Source of the DNA: Nocardioides sp.
Lineage (GTDB): Bacteria > Actinomycetota > Actinomycetes > Propionibacteriales > Nocardioidaceae
NCBI GenBank assembly: GCA_021166815.1
Contig: JAJPEO010000272.1
Location: 1 to 19,565 of the forward strand
Reading direction: 5' to 3'
DNA length: 19,565 bases
A model generated the notes under the pieces. That model had not been told where the DNA came from. It searched no databases and saw only the letters and a list, made by a program, of their open reading frames with translations. This document shows, one piece after another, positions 6,466 through 14,127 of the stretch. The translations under genes were made by a program, and so were the position numbers. Numbering within the stretch: the first letter of the stretch is position 1; each line of letters opens with the position of its first letter.

Positions 6466-7638
6466 ATGCCGAAGGGACTGGTCGCCGAGCGCGTACGGCG
6501 TGACGTCGACGTCCTCGCGCGCGCGGGCCTGGACCTCGACACCTTCATGGAGGAGTCGCTGGCCTCGATCGCACGCGCGGTGCCGTCGGTCGCGGCGTGC
6601 ATGGGCACCCACGACCCGGCGACCAACCTCTTGACCAGCACCCGCAAGTACGGCGCGCTGCGCGACACTGCGACCCACGACCACGACTTCGGCCTGATCG
6701 AGTACGGCACCGTCGAGCCGACGGCCTTCACCGAGCTGGCCAGGGCTGCGGTGCCGGCAGCGGCCGTGCACCTGACGACCGGCGGCGACATCGAGAAGTC
6801 GGGGCGGATGCGCGACTTCATGCGCCCGAACTTCGGCTTCGCCGACGAGCTGCGCCTCGCCTTCCGGGAGGCCGGCACCGTCTGGGGCGCGCTCGCGATG
6901 TTCCGGGACGGCGGGGACGAGCCGTTCTCGACCACCGAGGTCGAGTTCATGGCCTCGTTGACCGAGTCCTTCGCCCGCGGTGTCCGTACCGGCATGCTCT
7001 GCCGGCTGACCGACACGGTGGCGGTGTCGTCGGGGGCCGGGCCGATCGTGCTCGTCGTCGACTCCGACAACACGATCGCGCAGACCACCTTCGGCGCCGT
7101 GGAGCGGCTCTCCGAGCTGCTGGCCGGCCGGGAGGACGACCACCCGTCCGGGATGATCGCCGCCCTGGTCGGCGCAGCCCGGCGCTTCGCGCGCGGTGAG
7201 AGCGAAGCCCCGCCGCGCTCGCGGATCCGGGCCTCGACGGGGGCCTGGCTCGTGCTCCACGCATCACCACTCAGCGCCGCGGGGGAGCGGCTGAGTGGTG
7301 ATGTGGTGGTCACCATCGAGGAGGCCCGCCCGCCCGAGATCGTGTCGCTGGTCGTGGCCGCTTTCGACCTCACCGCGCGTGAGCGCGACGTGACCCAGCT
7401 GGTGCTGCAGGGCCTCGACACCAAGGACATCGCGGCGAGCCTGCACCTCTCGCCATGGACGGTGCAGGACCACCTCAAGACGGTGTTCCTCAAGGCCGAC
7501 GTGCGCAGTCGCCGCGAGTTGATCGCCCGCGTCTACTTCGACCAGTACGTCCCGCGGATGGGCACCGAGCTGACGCCCTCGGGGTGGTTCAGCCCTGCTG
7601 CTGCGGCGATTCGTGCGCGGGCGTGTGCCGCAGGCTGA
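6466..7638 (+). CDS. LuxR-family transcriptional regulator with N-terminal GAF/PAS-like sensor region
   Basis: The protein has 390 residues. About 20-175 resembles a GAF-like sensor, about 190-285 a PAS-like or second sensor segment ([10 protein letters not shown] near its start), and 300-358 is a LuxR-type helix-turn-helix: [17 protein letters not shown], then [20 protein letters not shown]. It has no response-receiver domain, so it should respond to a ligand or partner rather than phosphorylation. The ATG at 6466 is preceded at six bases by CACACT, a poor -10, and by no ribosome binding site; an upstream in-frame ATG at 6406 would add 20 residues that do not look conserved. It is divergent from the FAD oxidase, its likely target. 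Its last 50 bases overlap the convergent msrB gene. A perfect 14-bp inverted repeat lies inside the gene at 7262-7303. Confidence 0.87.
   Translation: MPKGLVAERVRRDVDVLARAGLDLDTFMEESLASIARAVPSVAACMGTHDPATNLLTSTRKYGALRDTATHDHDFGLIEYGTVEPTAFTELARAAVPAAAVHLTTGGDIEKSGRMRDFMRPNFGFADELRLAFREAGTVWGALAMFRDGGDEPFSTTEVEFMASLTESFARGVRTGMLCRLTDTVAVSSGAGPIVLVVDSDNTIAQTTFGAVERLSELLAGREDDHPSGMIAALVGAARRFARGESEAPPRSRIRASTGAWLVLHASPLSAAGERLSGDVVVTIEEARPPEIVSLVVAAFDLTARERDVTQLVLQGLDTKDIAASLHLSPWTVQDHLKTVFLKADVRSRRELIARVYFDQYVPRMGTELTPSGWFSPAAAAIRARACAAG
7262..7303. repeat. Perfect 14-bp inverted repeat within the luxR-type gene
   Basis: CATCACCACTCAGC (7262-7275) and GCTGAGTGGTGATG (7290-7303) are exact reverse complements across a 14-base spacer. 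The repeat encodes residues 266-279, between the sensor region and the DNA-binding domain. It would form a strong RNA hairpin or a DNA operator. Confidence 0.6.
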
Positions 7639-8008
7639 TCGAGTTGATGCAGTAGCGGTCGCCGGTGGGGGTGCCGAAGCCGTCGGGGAAGACGTGGCCC
7701 AGGTGGGAGCCGCAGCGCTTGCACCGGACCTCCACGCGCTTCATGCCGTGGGAGTGGTCCTCGAGGTACTCGATCGTGTCGGTGATGGGCTGGTAGAAGC
7801 TCGGCCAGCCGCAGCCGGAGTGGAACTTGGTGTCCGCCTCGAACAGTGCCGCGTCGCAGGCCCGGCAGTGGTAGGTGCCGGGCTCGTCGCTGGCGTCGTA
7901 CTCGCCGGTGAACGCACGCTCGGTCCCGGCCTGCCGCAGCACGGCGTACTCCTCGGGCGTGAGCTCGGCGCGCCACTCCTCGTCGGTCTTCTCCACCTCG
8001 TAGGCCAT
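7589..8008 (-). CDS. msrB: Peptide-methionine (R)-S-oxide reductase
   Basis: MsrB reduces the R form of methionine sulfoxide in proteins and is a cytoplasmic repair enzyme fed by thioredoxin. The 139-residue protein has the full family pattern: two zinc CxxC motifs (Cys48/Cys51 in CRAC and Cys96/Cys99 in CKRC), GCGWPSF (65-71) with Cys66, a possible resolving cysteine, and the catalytic cysteine Cys120 in RYCINSISL. The ATG at 8008 is preceded at exactly six bases by TAGGCT (8015-8020 on the minus strand), predicting a leaderless mRNA; there is no Shine-Dalgarno. The last 17 codons overlap the end of the convergent LuxR-type gene by 50 bp, and the C-terminal tail ([12 protein letters not shown]) lies past the conserved domain. 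Confidence 0.95.
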   Translation of the reverse strand: MAYEVEKTDEEWRAELTPEEYAVLRQAGTERAFTGEYDASDEPGTYHCRACDAALFEADTKFHSGCGWPSFYQPITDTIEYLEDHSHGMKRVEVRCKRCGSHLGHVFPDGFGTPTGDRYCINSISLRHTPAHESPQQQG

Positions 8009-8014
8009 GCCGCA

Positions 8015-8020
8015 AGCCTA
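8015..8020 (-). promoter_or_regulatory. Putative -10 (TAGGCT) of msrB, leaderless start
   Basis: TAGGCT on the minus strand, six bases before the msrB ATG. The divergent reductase has CAGGCT (8040-8045) at the same six-base distance from its own ATG at 8052, so two back-to-back leaderless promoters would fit into 43 bp. No -35 is evident for either. Confidence 0.45.
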
Positions 8021-8051
8021 CGGCGTGGGCAAGCACTGGCAGGCTGGCGCC

Positions 8052-9068
8052 ATGGAGACCACGCAGATCCGCCTCGCCCAGCGTCCGGTCGGCGAGCCCG
8101 ACGCCGACACCTTCACCACCACCACCGAGTCGCTCCCCGCGCTGGAGGACGGGCAGGTCGCGCTCGCGGTCCGCTACCTCTCGCTTGACCCCTACATGCG
8201 CGGCCGGTTGAGCACGGCCAGGTCGTACGCCGCCCCCGTCGAGATCGGCGACGTCATGGTCGGCGGGACGGTGGGCGAGGTGGTCGAGTCGCGCTTCGAG
8301 GGCCTGGCGCCAGGGGACTTCGTGCTGTCGTACTCCGGCTGGCAGAGCGCTGCGGTGGTGGACGGGCGTCACGTCCGCAAGCTCGACCCGTCGGCCTCGC
8401 CGGTGACCACCGCGCTCGGCGTGCTCGGCATGCCCGGCTTCACGGCGTACGCCGGCCTCCTCGAGATCGGCCGGCCGAAGGAGGGCGAGACGGTGGTCGT
8501 GGCCGCGGCGACCGGGCCGGTCGGCAGTGCGGTGGGGCAGGTCGCCCGCATCAAGGGCGCCCGCGCGGTCGGCATCGCGGGCGGTCCCGACAAGGTGCGC
8601 GCGCTGACCGAGGAGTTCGGCTTCGACGCCGCGATCGACCACCGGGCGCCGGACTTCGTCGACCAGCTGAAGGCCGCCACGCCCGACGGCATCGACGTCT
8701 ACTTCGAGAACGTCGGCGGCAAGGTCTTCGACGCCGTGCGCCGGCGTCTCAACACCTACGCCCGCATTCCCGTGTGTGGGCTGGTCGCCAACTACAACCT
8801 CACCACCATGCCGGAGGGTCCCGACCAGCTCCCGGGCTTCCTGGGGCAGGTGCTCACCCAGAGCCTGACGGTGCGCGGCTTCATCCAGGACGAGTTCACG
8901 CGCAGCCACGGCCGGGACTTCGTCCGTGACATGGGCGCGTGGGTGCGCAGCGGTCAGGTGCGCTACCGCGAGGACGTCGTCGAGGGTCTCGAGAACGCCC
9001 CCGCCGCGTTCGCCGGGATGCTGCGCGGGGAGAACTTCGGCAAGCTCGTCGTGAAGGTCTCCCGCTAG
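8052..9068 (+). CDS. NADP-dependent medium-chain reductase, CurA/PTGR (leukotriene B4 dehydrogenase-like) family
   Basis: The 338-residue protein is a zinc-free medium-chain dehydrogenase/reductase of the COG2130 type. Such enzymes reduce the activated double bond of alpha,beta-unsaturated aldehydes and ketones with NADPH; curcumin reductase CurA and prostaglandin reductase are examples. Diagnostic segments are LSLDPYMRGRL (44-54), the Rossmann motif AAATGPVGSAVGQ (151-163), DVYFENVGGKVFDAV (215-229) and IPVCGLVANYN (239-249). No structural or catalytic zinc cysteines are present. The ATG at 8052 follows CAGGCT by six bases and has no Shine-Dalgarno; an open upstream extension into msrB is rejected. 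The primase-polymerase gene starts 9 bp after its stop. A role in detoxifying reactive carbonyls would suit the msrB neighbour, but that is inference. Confidence 0.9.
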   Translation: METTQIRLAQRPVGEPDADTFTTTTESLPALEDGQVALAVRYLSLDPYMRGRLSTARSYAAPVEIGDVMVGGTVGEVVESRFEGLAPGDFVLSYSGWQSAAVVDGRHVRKLDPSASPVTTALGVLGMPGFTAYAGLLEIGRPKEGETVVVAAATGPVGSAVGQVARIKGARAVGIAGGPDKVRALTEEFGFDAAIDHRAPDFVDQLKAATPDGIDVYFENVGGKVFDAVRRRLNTYARIPVCGLVANYNLTTMPEGPDQLPGFLGQVLTQSLTVRGFIQDEFTRSHGRDFVRDMGAWVRSGQVRYREDVVEGLENAPAAFAGMLRGENFGKLVVKVSR

Positions 9069-9071
9069 GGT
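9066..9071 (+). promoter_or_regulatory. Putative -10 (TAGGGT) of the primase-polymerase gene, overlapping the upstream stop codon
   Basis: TAGGGT lies six bases before the ATG at 9078. Its first three bases are the TAG stop of the upstream reductase. The spacing matches the other leaderless starts in the window. Confidence 0.45.
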
Positions 9072-9077
9072 CGGCAC

Positions 9078-10157
9078 ATGGCGAAGGCGTCGGAGGCGTA
9101 CGTCCAGGCGGGGGACCGCGAGGTCCGGGTCTCGTCTCCCGATCGCGTGGTCTTCGAGGCGACCGACAGCACGCCCGCGGTCACCAAGCTGATGGTGGCG
9201 CAGTACTTCGCCGACGTGGAGGACGGGCTGATGCGTGCGCTCCGCGACCGCCCGACCGCTCTCGAGCGCTGGACGTCGGGGGTCCGGCCCGGCATGAAGC
9301 TGGCGACGGGCCCCCAGGACAAGGACGCCGACGCGTTCTACCAGAAGCGCGTGCCGAAGGGTGCTCCCGACTACGTCGAGACTGCCCGGATCACCTTCCC
9401 CAGCGGCCGCGAGGCCGACGAGATCTGTCCCACCGAGATCGCGGTGCCGGTGTGGTGCGCCCACATGGGCACGCTCACCTTCCATCCGTGGCCCGTACGC
9501 CGCTCCGACGTGGACCACCCCGACGAGCTCCGGATCGACCTCGACCCCCAGCCGGGCACCACGTTCGCCGACGCCGTCCGCGTCGCCGGTGTCGCGCGGG
9601 AGCTGCTCGAGGACCTGGGCATGCGGGGCTTCGCCAAGACCAGCGGCAACCGCGGCATCCACGTCTACGTCAGGATCGAGCCGCGGTGGGAGTTCGCCGA
9701 CGTGCGCCACGCTGCCATCGCGTTCGGCCGCGAGCTGGAGAAGCGCGACGACGGCGTGACGACCGCATGGTGGAAGGAGGAGCGCGGCGAGCGGATCTTC
9801 GTGGACTTCAACCAGAACACCCGCGACCGCACGATCGCCTCGGCCTACAGCCTGCGCCCGCTGCCCGGCGCCCCGGTGAGCACCCCGGTGACCTGGGAGG
9901 AGCTGGCCGAGCTCGACGACCCGCGCGGCTTCAACCTGTTCACCGTGCCGGAGCGGGTCACGGCCGGTGACCCGTGGTCGGAGATCGACGACGTCCACCA
10001 CTCGCTGCAACCGCTGCTGGACCTGTGGGAGGCCCACCCCGTCGAGCTCAACTACCCGCCCGACCACCCGAAGATGCCGGGCGAGCCCCCGCGGGTGCAG
10101 CCGAGCAAGAAGGTCGCCGCGCACTGGGACGAGGACGGCAACCGCATCGCCGACTGA
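9078..10157 (+). CDS. LigD-type primase-polymerase (PolDom / Prim-PolC-like, AEP superfamily)
   Basis: This is a free-standing archaeo-eukaryotic primase-type polymerase of 359 residues, with no ligase or phosphoesterase domain attached. Relatives fill short gaps with NTPs or dNTPs in end joining and base-excision repair. The catalytic set is visible: Asp154 and Asp156 in RIDLDPQPG, the SGNRGIHVYV motif (189-198) with His195 for nucleotide binding, and Asp243 in VDFNQN as third metal ligand, followed by RDRTIASAYSLRP. HPWPVRR (136-142) is also typical of the family. The ATG at 9078 is preceded by TAGGGT at six bases, so it may be transcribed on its own as well as with the upstream reductase. 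A LigC-type ligase lies at 14688-15803, a plausible partner. No Ku gene is in the window. Confidence 0.9.
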   Translation: MAKASEAYVQAGDREVRVSSPDRVVFEATDSTPAVTKLMVAQYFADVEDGLMRALRDRPTALERWTSGVRPGMKLATGPQDKDADAFYQKRVPKGAPDYVETARITFPSGREADEICPTEIAVPVWCAHMGTLTFHPWPVRRSDVDHPDELRIDLDPQPGTTFADAVRVAGVARELLEDLGMRGFAKTSGNRGIHVYVRIEPRWEFADVRHAAIAFGRELEKRDDGVTTAWWKEERGERIFVDFNQNTRDRTIASAYSLRPLPGAPVSTPVTWEELAELDDPRGFNLFTVPERVTAGDPWSEIDDVHHSLQPLLDLWEAHPVELNYPPDHPKMPGEPPRVQPSKKVAAHWDEDGNRIAD

Positions 10158-10163
10158 CCGGCC

Positions 10164-12920
10164 TCAGCGCTCCCAGGGCGCCGGGACGGGGAAGAACCGC
10201 TCCAGGAACTCCATCAGCAGCCGGTCGGCCTCGTCCTCGCCGAGCGCGGAGACGTGGTTGTCGCCGACGCAGAAGAAGTCACGGTTGCGTCGCAGCATGG
10301 CCTGCAGCTGCAGGGCGAGGTGCTGGTGGCCCAGGTCGACGTAGCCGCGCTCGGTGTCGGCGCGGTAGGCGCGGCCGGTCGCCAGGCCGTAGTGCTGGGC
10401 GAACGACGACAGCAGCGAGATGTCGGTCGAAGACCGGAAGGGCGCCGCGGTCGTCCTCGCCACGGCGTCGCCGAAGCGCTCGGCGATCTCGGCCAGCACC
10501 GAGCGGCGCTGCGGGTGGGGGCTGTGCATCATCGTGTGGGTGATGACCACGCCGAGCTCCTCGGCGAGCAGTCGGCGGTTGTTCTGGGCGGCCTCGAGGT
10601 AGGGCCGGTCGATCGTGCCGGGCAGCCCCACCGGCTTGTGGTCGGCGACGAACACCGCGAAGTCGCCGCCGGGGGAGAAGTAGTGCTCCGGACGCCGCGG
10701 GCGGGCCAGGAACACGTCGTCGTTGACGTAGACGAAGTGCTCGGCGAGGTCGGGGATCGCGTGCAGCCGGGTCTCGATCGCGTGCGAGCTGAACGTCGGC
10801 AGCGCCTCCGCCGGCAGGATGTCGCGGTGGTCCACGAGCCGGATCCCGTCGTGGGAGGTGTCCAGCCACGAGGGCGCCTGGCCGGCGGTGACCAGGTGGA
10901 TGCGGCGCACCCAGGGAGCGAACAGGTGCAGCGAGCGCATCGAGTAGCGCAGCTCGTCGCGGCTGCGGAAGCGCGCCCGGCCGCCCGACCGCTCGTCGGG
11001 CACCTGCCCCAGGCCGCGGATCCGGGCGTCGCGGGCGTCGAGCCAGTCGGGGTCCTCGCCGTCGACCCACGTGTAGACGACGTCGACCTCGAAGCGGCAG
11101 TCGTCGACCGTCGGCAGGGTCATCAGCGCCAGCGTGCGCACCGACACCCCGTCGACCTCGGTCGTGGCGCGCTCCTCGGTGGCGGGGACCCACTCGGTCC
11201 ACCGGTTGGGCCGCGGGGCGACCAGGTCGCCGCCGGGTTTCTCGTCCCAGAACTCCACCGCCACCGACGTGGCCTCGTTGAGCAGGCCGTCGTGGCCACC
11301 GCGCATCGGCCACGGCTCGATGAACAGCCCGGCCGTACGGGCCCGGGACAGCTCGTCGGCCATGGCCGCGAAGGTGCCGCGGCGTTCGGGCCAGCCCTGC
11401 TCCGCGGGGTCGCGGACCGAGAGCCAGTCGGGCGGTGAGCCGTCGGCCAGGGCGCGCAGGAACGACGTACGCCGGCTGGCTGGCACGGCCACCACGGGGT
11501 GGGGGTCCAGGCCCTTGGGCGGGATCACGAACCACCCTTCGCCGGTGGACGAGGCCGCCGCGACCGCCACCTCGAGCGCGGCGGTGCGCGCCTGGGCCGG
11601 GGTCAGCCCGCGGGCCCCATCGGTGTCGGGGAGGTCGCCGAGCGGACCCGGGCGCAGGCCGTGGAGCACGCGACGCGGCGCGAGGGGGTCGTGACGCCGC
11701 GCCACGGCCCCGCGGAAGACGTCGACCCAGCGGCGCGCGAGGGCGGTGGCCTCCCACTCGGCCGAGTGCTGCAGCGCCGCGGCGCCCAGGCGCCGGCGCA
11801 GGTCGTCGTCGGCGGCGACGCGCAGCATGGCCGTGGCCAGCGAGGCCTTCGAGCCGGGCGTGGCGAGGAGACCGTCCACCCCGTCGTGGATGATCTCGCG
11901 GGGTCCGGACGGGCAGTCGTAGCTCACCGGCGGCACCCCGGCCGACATCGCCTCCTGCAGGATGAGGGGGTAGCCCTCGCCCTTCGAGGCCAGCACGCAC
12001 ACGCTGGCGCCCGCCCACTCCGCGGCCATGTCGCGGGTCGCGCCCGGGAGGTCGATGCGGTCGGCGAGGCCGACCTTGGCCACCTGGCTGCGCAGGATCC
12101 CGGCCCTGGGCCCGTCGCCCAGGATCCGCAGCCGCCACCCGGGCAGCTCGTCGGCGACCTCGGCGAACGCGTCGATGACGTGCTCGAACTGCTTCTCGGG
12201 CGCCAGCCTCCCGGCGCTGACGAACACGCGCTGGTCGAGCGGCGAGCGGGGCTGCTCGTGCTGGGGGAGCGGGTTGGGCACCACCAGCATCTCGGGCGCC
12301 GCGTCTCCCAGCCGTCCGGCCAGCCACCGCGACATCGCCTCGGTCAGCGACACCACCACGTCGGCGCGCGGGGCGAAGGTGAGCAGGGCGCCGAGGTCGT
12401 TGACCCGGCTGGAGGAGGAGCGGTGCTCCTGGTGGACGACGGCCACGTCGTCGGGCTGCAGCTGGGTGACCACGGCGAGCAGCTCGGGAGTGGTGGTGAC
12501 CACCACGTCGGCCTCGAGGGTCGTCAGGTGCTCGCGCAGGGCCGCGTCGGTGAGCGCGCTGAAGGTGCTGTCCCAGCTGCGGGGCACGAGCACCGACTCG
12601 CGGTCGGCGAGCTCTCCCGGGAGCCGGGCCTGCACGGACTTCGCCCGCGGGCCGCGCACGTCGACGAGGTAGACGACCTCGACGCCGTCGGCGACGGGGT
12701 AGTGCGTGGTGTCGCCGCTGCGCGTGACACTGAGGATGCGCACCCGGTGGCCCTCCCCGAGGGAGTGCAGCGCGTTGGCCTGGGCGATGCCCGAACGCGC
12801 GGTGCCGCCCATGCCGTCGGCGTTGAAGAGCACGAAGACGACGTCGAGGCCACCCTCCGCGGCGGGCACGGCGCGGCGGGTGCGACGCAGTGCCGTACGA
12901 ACCTTGCCGGTCAGGGCCAC
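10164..12920 (-). CDS. GT4 glycosyltransferase fused to a Stealth-family sugar-phosphate transferase
   Basis: The product is 918 residues long. Residues 25-405 form a GT4 (GT-B) glycosyltransferase: the glycine-rich loop NADGMGGTARSGI (33-45), VSAGRLAPEKQ (234-244) and the EX7E motif EGYPLILQE (315-323). Residues 430-600 are a linker region I cannot assign. From about 612 the Stealth regions appear in order: CR1 DVVYTWVDGEDPDW (613-626), CR2 RFRSRDELRYSMRSL (650-664) running on to YVNDDVFL (731-738), a CR3-like stretch around THTMMHSPHPQRRSVL (794-809) and a CR4-like end. Stealth proteins transfer hexose-1-phosphate in capsule or wall glycan synthesis; the GT4 part may add a further sugar. 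The GTG at 12920 is fixed by AGAGGAG (12925-12931). No membrane segment is seen. A sulfotransferase is divergent. Confidence 0.9.
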   Translation of the reverse strand: MALTGKVRTALRRTRRAVPAAEGGLDVVFVLFNADGMGGTARSGIAQANALHSLGEGHRVRILSVTRSGDTTHYPVADGVEVVYLVDVRGPRAKSVQARLPGELADRESVLVPRSWDSTFSALTDAALREHLTTLEADVVVTTTPELLAVVTQLQPDDVAVVHQEHRSSSSRVNDLGALLTFAPRADVVVSLTEAMSRWLAGRLGDAAPEMLVVPNPLPQHEQPRSPLDQRVFVSAGRLAPEKQFEHVIDAFAEVADELPGWRLRILGDGPRAGILRSQVAKVGLADRIDLPGATRDMAAEWAGASVCVLASKGEGYPLILQEAMSAGVPPVSYDCPSGPREIIHDGVDGLLATPGSKASLATAMLRVAADDDLRRRLGAAALQHSAEWEATALARRWVDVFRGAVARRHDPLAPRRVLHGLRPGPLGDLPDTDGARGLTPAQARTAALEVAVAAASSTGEGWFVIPPKGLDPHPVVAVPASRRTSFLRALADGSPPDWLSVRDPAEQGWPERRGTFAAMADELSRARTAGLFIEPWPMRGGHDGLLNEATSVAVEFWDEKPGGDLVAPRPNRWTEWVPATEERATTEVDGVSVRTLALMTLPTVDDCRFEVDVVYTWVDGEDPDWLDARDARIRGLGQVPDERSGGRARFRSRDELRYSMRSLHLFAPWVRRIHLVTAGQAPSWLDTSHDGIRLVDHRDILPAEALPTFSSHAIETRLHAIPDLAEHFVYVNDDVFLARPRRPEHYFSPGGDFAVFVADHKPVGLPGTIDRPYLEAAQNNRRLLAEELGVVITHTMMHSPHPQRRSVLAEIAERFGDAVARTTAAPFRSSTDISLLSSFAQHYGLATGRAYRADTERGYVDLGHQHLALQLQAMLRRNRDFFCVGDNHVSALGEDEADRLLMEFLERFFPVPAPWER

Positions 12921-12924
12921 GTCG

Positions 12925-12931
12925 CTCCTCT
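12925..12931 (-). promoter_or_regulatory. Ribosome binding site AGAGGAG of the GT4-Stealth gene
   Basis: On the minus strand AGAGGAG is followed by CGAC and the GTG at 12920. It decides the start against the ATG at 13040, whose extension would run antisense into the sulfotransferase gene. Confidence 0.7.
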
Positions 12932-12955
12932 GCTCGGTGTGCGTGGATCGGCCCG

Positions 12956-12961
12956 ATCCTA
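12956..12961 (-). promoter_or_regulatory. Putative -10 (TAGGAT) of the GT4-Stealth gene
   Basis: TAGGAT on the minus strand would start a transcript near 12949, leaving a leader of about 29 bases that contains the AGAGGAG ribosome binding site. No clear -35 is visible. Confidence 0.35.
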
Positions 12962-12996
12962 GCGACGTGCCGACCGGGCGGACGGCGGCCGGCCGA

Positions 12997-13002
12997 TAGG
13001 GT
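12997..13002 (+). promoter_or_regulatory. Putative -10 (TAGGGT) of the sulfotransferase gene
   Basis: TAGGGT lies seven bases before the ATG at 13010, close to the six-base spacing of the other leaderless starts. It sits 35 bp from the -10 of the divergent glycosyltransferase, so the two promoters are back to back. Confidence 0.45.
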
Positions 13003-13009
13003 GAGGACC

Positions 13010-14092
13010 ATGCCGACGCCTTCCTCGCAGCCGAGCACACAGCCGGGCACCCCGCTCGTCCTCGTCTCCGGCTCCGGACGCAGCGGCACGAGCTCGCTGG
13101 CCGGCACGCTCAAGCGGCTCGGCCTGCACGTGCCCCAGCCCGAGGTCGAGGCGTCCGAGACCAACCCACGCGGCTTCTACGAGCCGCGGTGGGTCATCGA
13201 CTTCCACAAGCGCCACCTCAAGGAGCTGGCGCTGCACAACATCGACTCGCGCCCCCACGCCGTCGAGCTGGTCGCCGAGCGCATCGCGACCGGCGAGCCC
13301 ACGCGCGAGCTGACCGAGTGGCTGTCGGGCCAGCTCGACCACGACCAGATCGTCATCAAGGACCCGCACGCCTTCTGGTTCGCCAGCGTGTGGAACGACG
13401 TCTCGCGCGACGTCGGCGCCGACCTGCGCTGGCTCACCGCGCTGCGCCACCCCGCCGAGGTCGTGGGCTCGCGCGACATCGCCTACCTCTCCAGCCAGCC
13501 CGACGAGCTGCGGCTGGTCAAGGAGACCTCCAACGTCGCCGGCTGGGTGCACGCCGCGCTGCTCACCGAGCAGGCCGGCCGTGGCCGCAAGCGCGCCTTC
13601 ATCCGCTACGTCGATCTGCTGGCGAGCTGGCGCGAGGCCCTGATGCCGGTGCAGGAGCAGCTCGACCTCACCTTCAACACCGACCTCTCCTCCAGCGAGC
13701 ACCACCCGGTCGACGACTTCGTCGAGCCGTCGATGCGCAAGTCGCAGCTCACGTGGGGCGACGTACGCACGCCGGAGTGGCTGCAGGACATGGCCGAGGA
13801 GGTCTGGCAGATGCTCGGCGAGCTCGTGCGCGAGCCCGACCAGGAGCGCGCCATGCGACGCCTCGACGAGATCCACGCCGACTACACCCAGCGGTACGCC
13901 GACGCCGTCGCGCTCACCTTCGACCACACCAAGGCCGAGTCGACGCTCGCCGCGCGCGACGCTCGCGAGGCCCAGCGCACCACGATGGAGCGGCTGCGCC
14001 GCGAGCTCGCCGACGAGCGACGCATGCGTGCCGACGACAGGAGCCTGGCCTCGCTGGCGCGGGCCGCCGCTCGCCGCCTGCGTCGCAGCTGA
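13010..14092 (+). CDS. PAPS-dependent sulfotransferase family protein
   Basis: The 360-residue protein has the sulfotransferase fold motifs. The P-loop-like 5' phosphosulfate-binding motif is SGSGRSGTSSL (20-30), VIKDPHAFW (115-123) follows, and the 3' phosphate-binding element is RHPAEVVGSRD (146-156); RYVDLLASW (199-207) fits the usual later motif. The C-terminal 60 residues are Arg/Glu/Ala-rich and probably a coiled coil ending in a basic tail (RAAARRLRRS). There is no signal peptide. The acceptor is unknown; the divergent GT4-Stealth gene makes a surface glycan the best guess. The ATG at 13010 is seven bases after TAGGGT, and GAGGA just upstream is too close to be a good ribosome binding site. 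An upstream open extension to 12890 is rejected. Confidence 0.87.
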   Translation: MPTPSSQPSTQPGTPLVLVSGSGRSGTSSLAGTLKRLGLHVPQPEVEASETNPRGFYEPRWVIDFHKRHLKELALHNIDSRPHAVELVAERIATGEPTRELTEWLSGQLDHDQIVIKDPHAFWFASVWNDVSRDVGADLRWLTALRHPAEVVGSRDIAYLSSQPDELRLVKETSNVAGWVHAALLTEQAGRGRKRAFIRYVDLLASWREALMPVQEQLDLTFNTDLSSSEHHPVDDFVEPSMRKSQLTWGDVRTPEWLQDMAEEVWQMLGELVREPDQERAMRRLDEIHADYTQRYADAVALTFDHTKAESTLAARDAREAQRTTMERLRRELADERRMRADDRSLASLARAAARRLRRS

Positions 14093-14096
14093 CCCA

Positions 14097-14115
14097 CGCG
14101 CCGACGACCGGCGCG
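14097..14115. terminator. Hairpin between convergent sulfotransferase and UspA-like genes
   Basis: Perfect six-base GC arms, CGCGCC (14097-14102) and GGCGCG (14110-14115), flank a 7-base loop inside the 35-bp convergent gap. A second hairpin, GTCACC(C)GG paired with CCGGTGAC (14119-14142), runs into the end of the neighbouring gene. No T-tract follows. A bidirectional terminator is the natural reading. Confidence 0.4.
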
Positions 14116-14127
14116 CAGGTCACCCGG

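Noticed and set aside
6301..7260. A 320-residue N-terminal extension of the FAD-linked oxidase frame, antisense to the LuxR-type gene
   Set aside because: The AAGGAG site and ATG at 6300 define a full-length oxidase; the extension is low-complexity Arg/Gly/His text produced by GC-rich antisense reading.
7533..10124. An 863-codon open frame on the minus strand across msrB, the reductase and the primase-polymerase
   Set aside because: It is an antisense shadow with Arg/His/Gly-rich composition and no domain; three convincing genes occupy the same DNA.
9078..10157. Annotation as a complete LigD
   Set aside because: Only the polymerase domain is present; ligase motifs (KxDG) and the phosphoesterase domain are missing.
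11499..12962. Long plus-strand frame opposite the GT4 domain
   Set aside because: Composition is typical of an antisense frame in 70 percent GC DNA; no motif, no start signal.
12921..13164. Longer starts for the GT4-Stealth gene reaching into the sulfotransferase gene
   Set aside because: The GTG at 12920 has a canonical AGAGGAG site; residues upstream are not GT4-like and would overlap the divergent gene.
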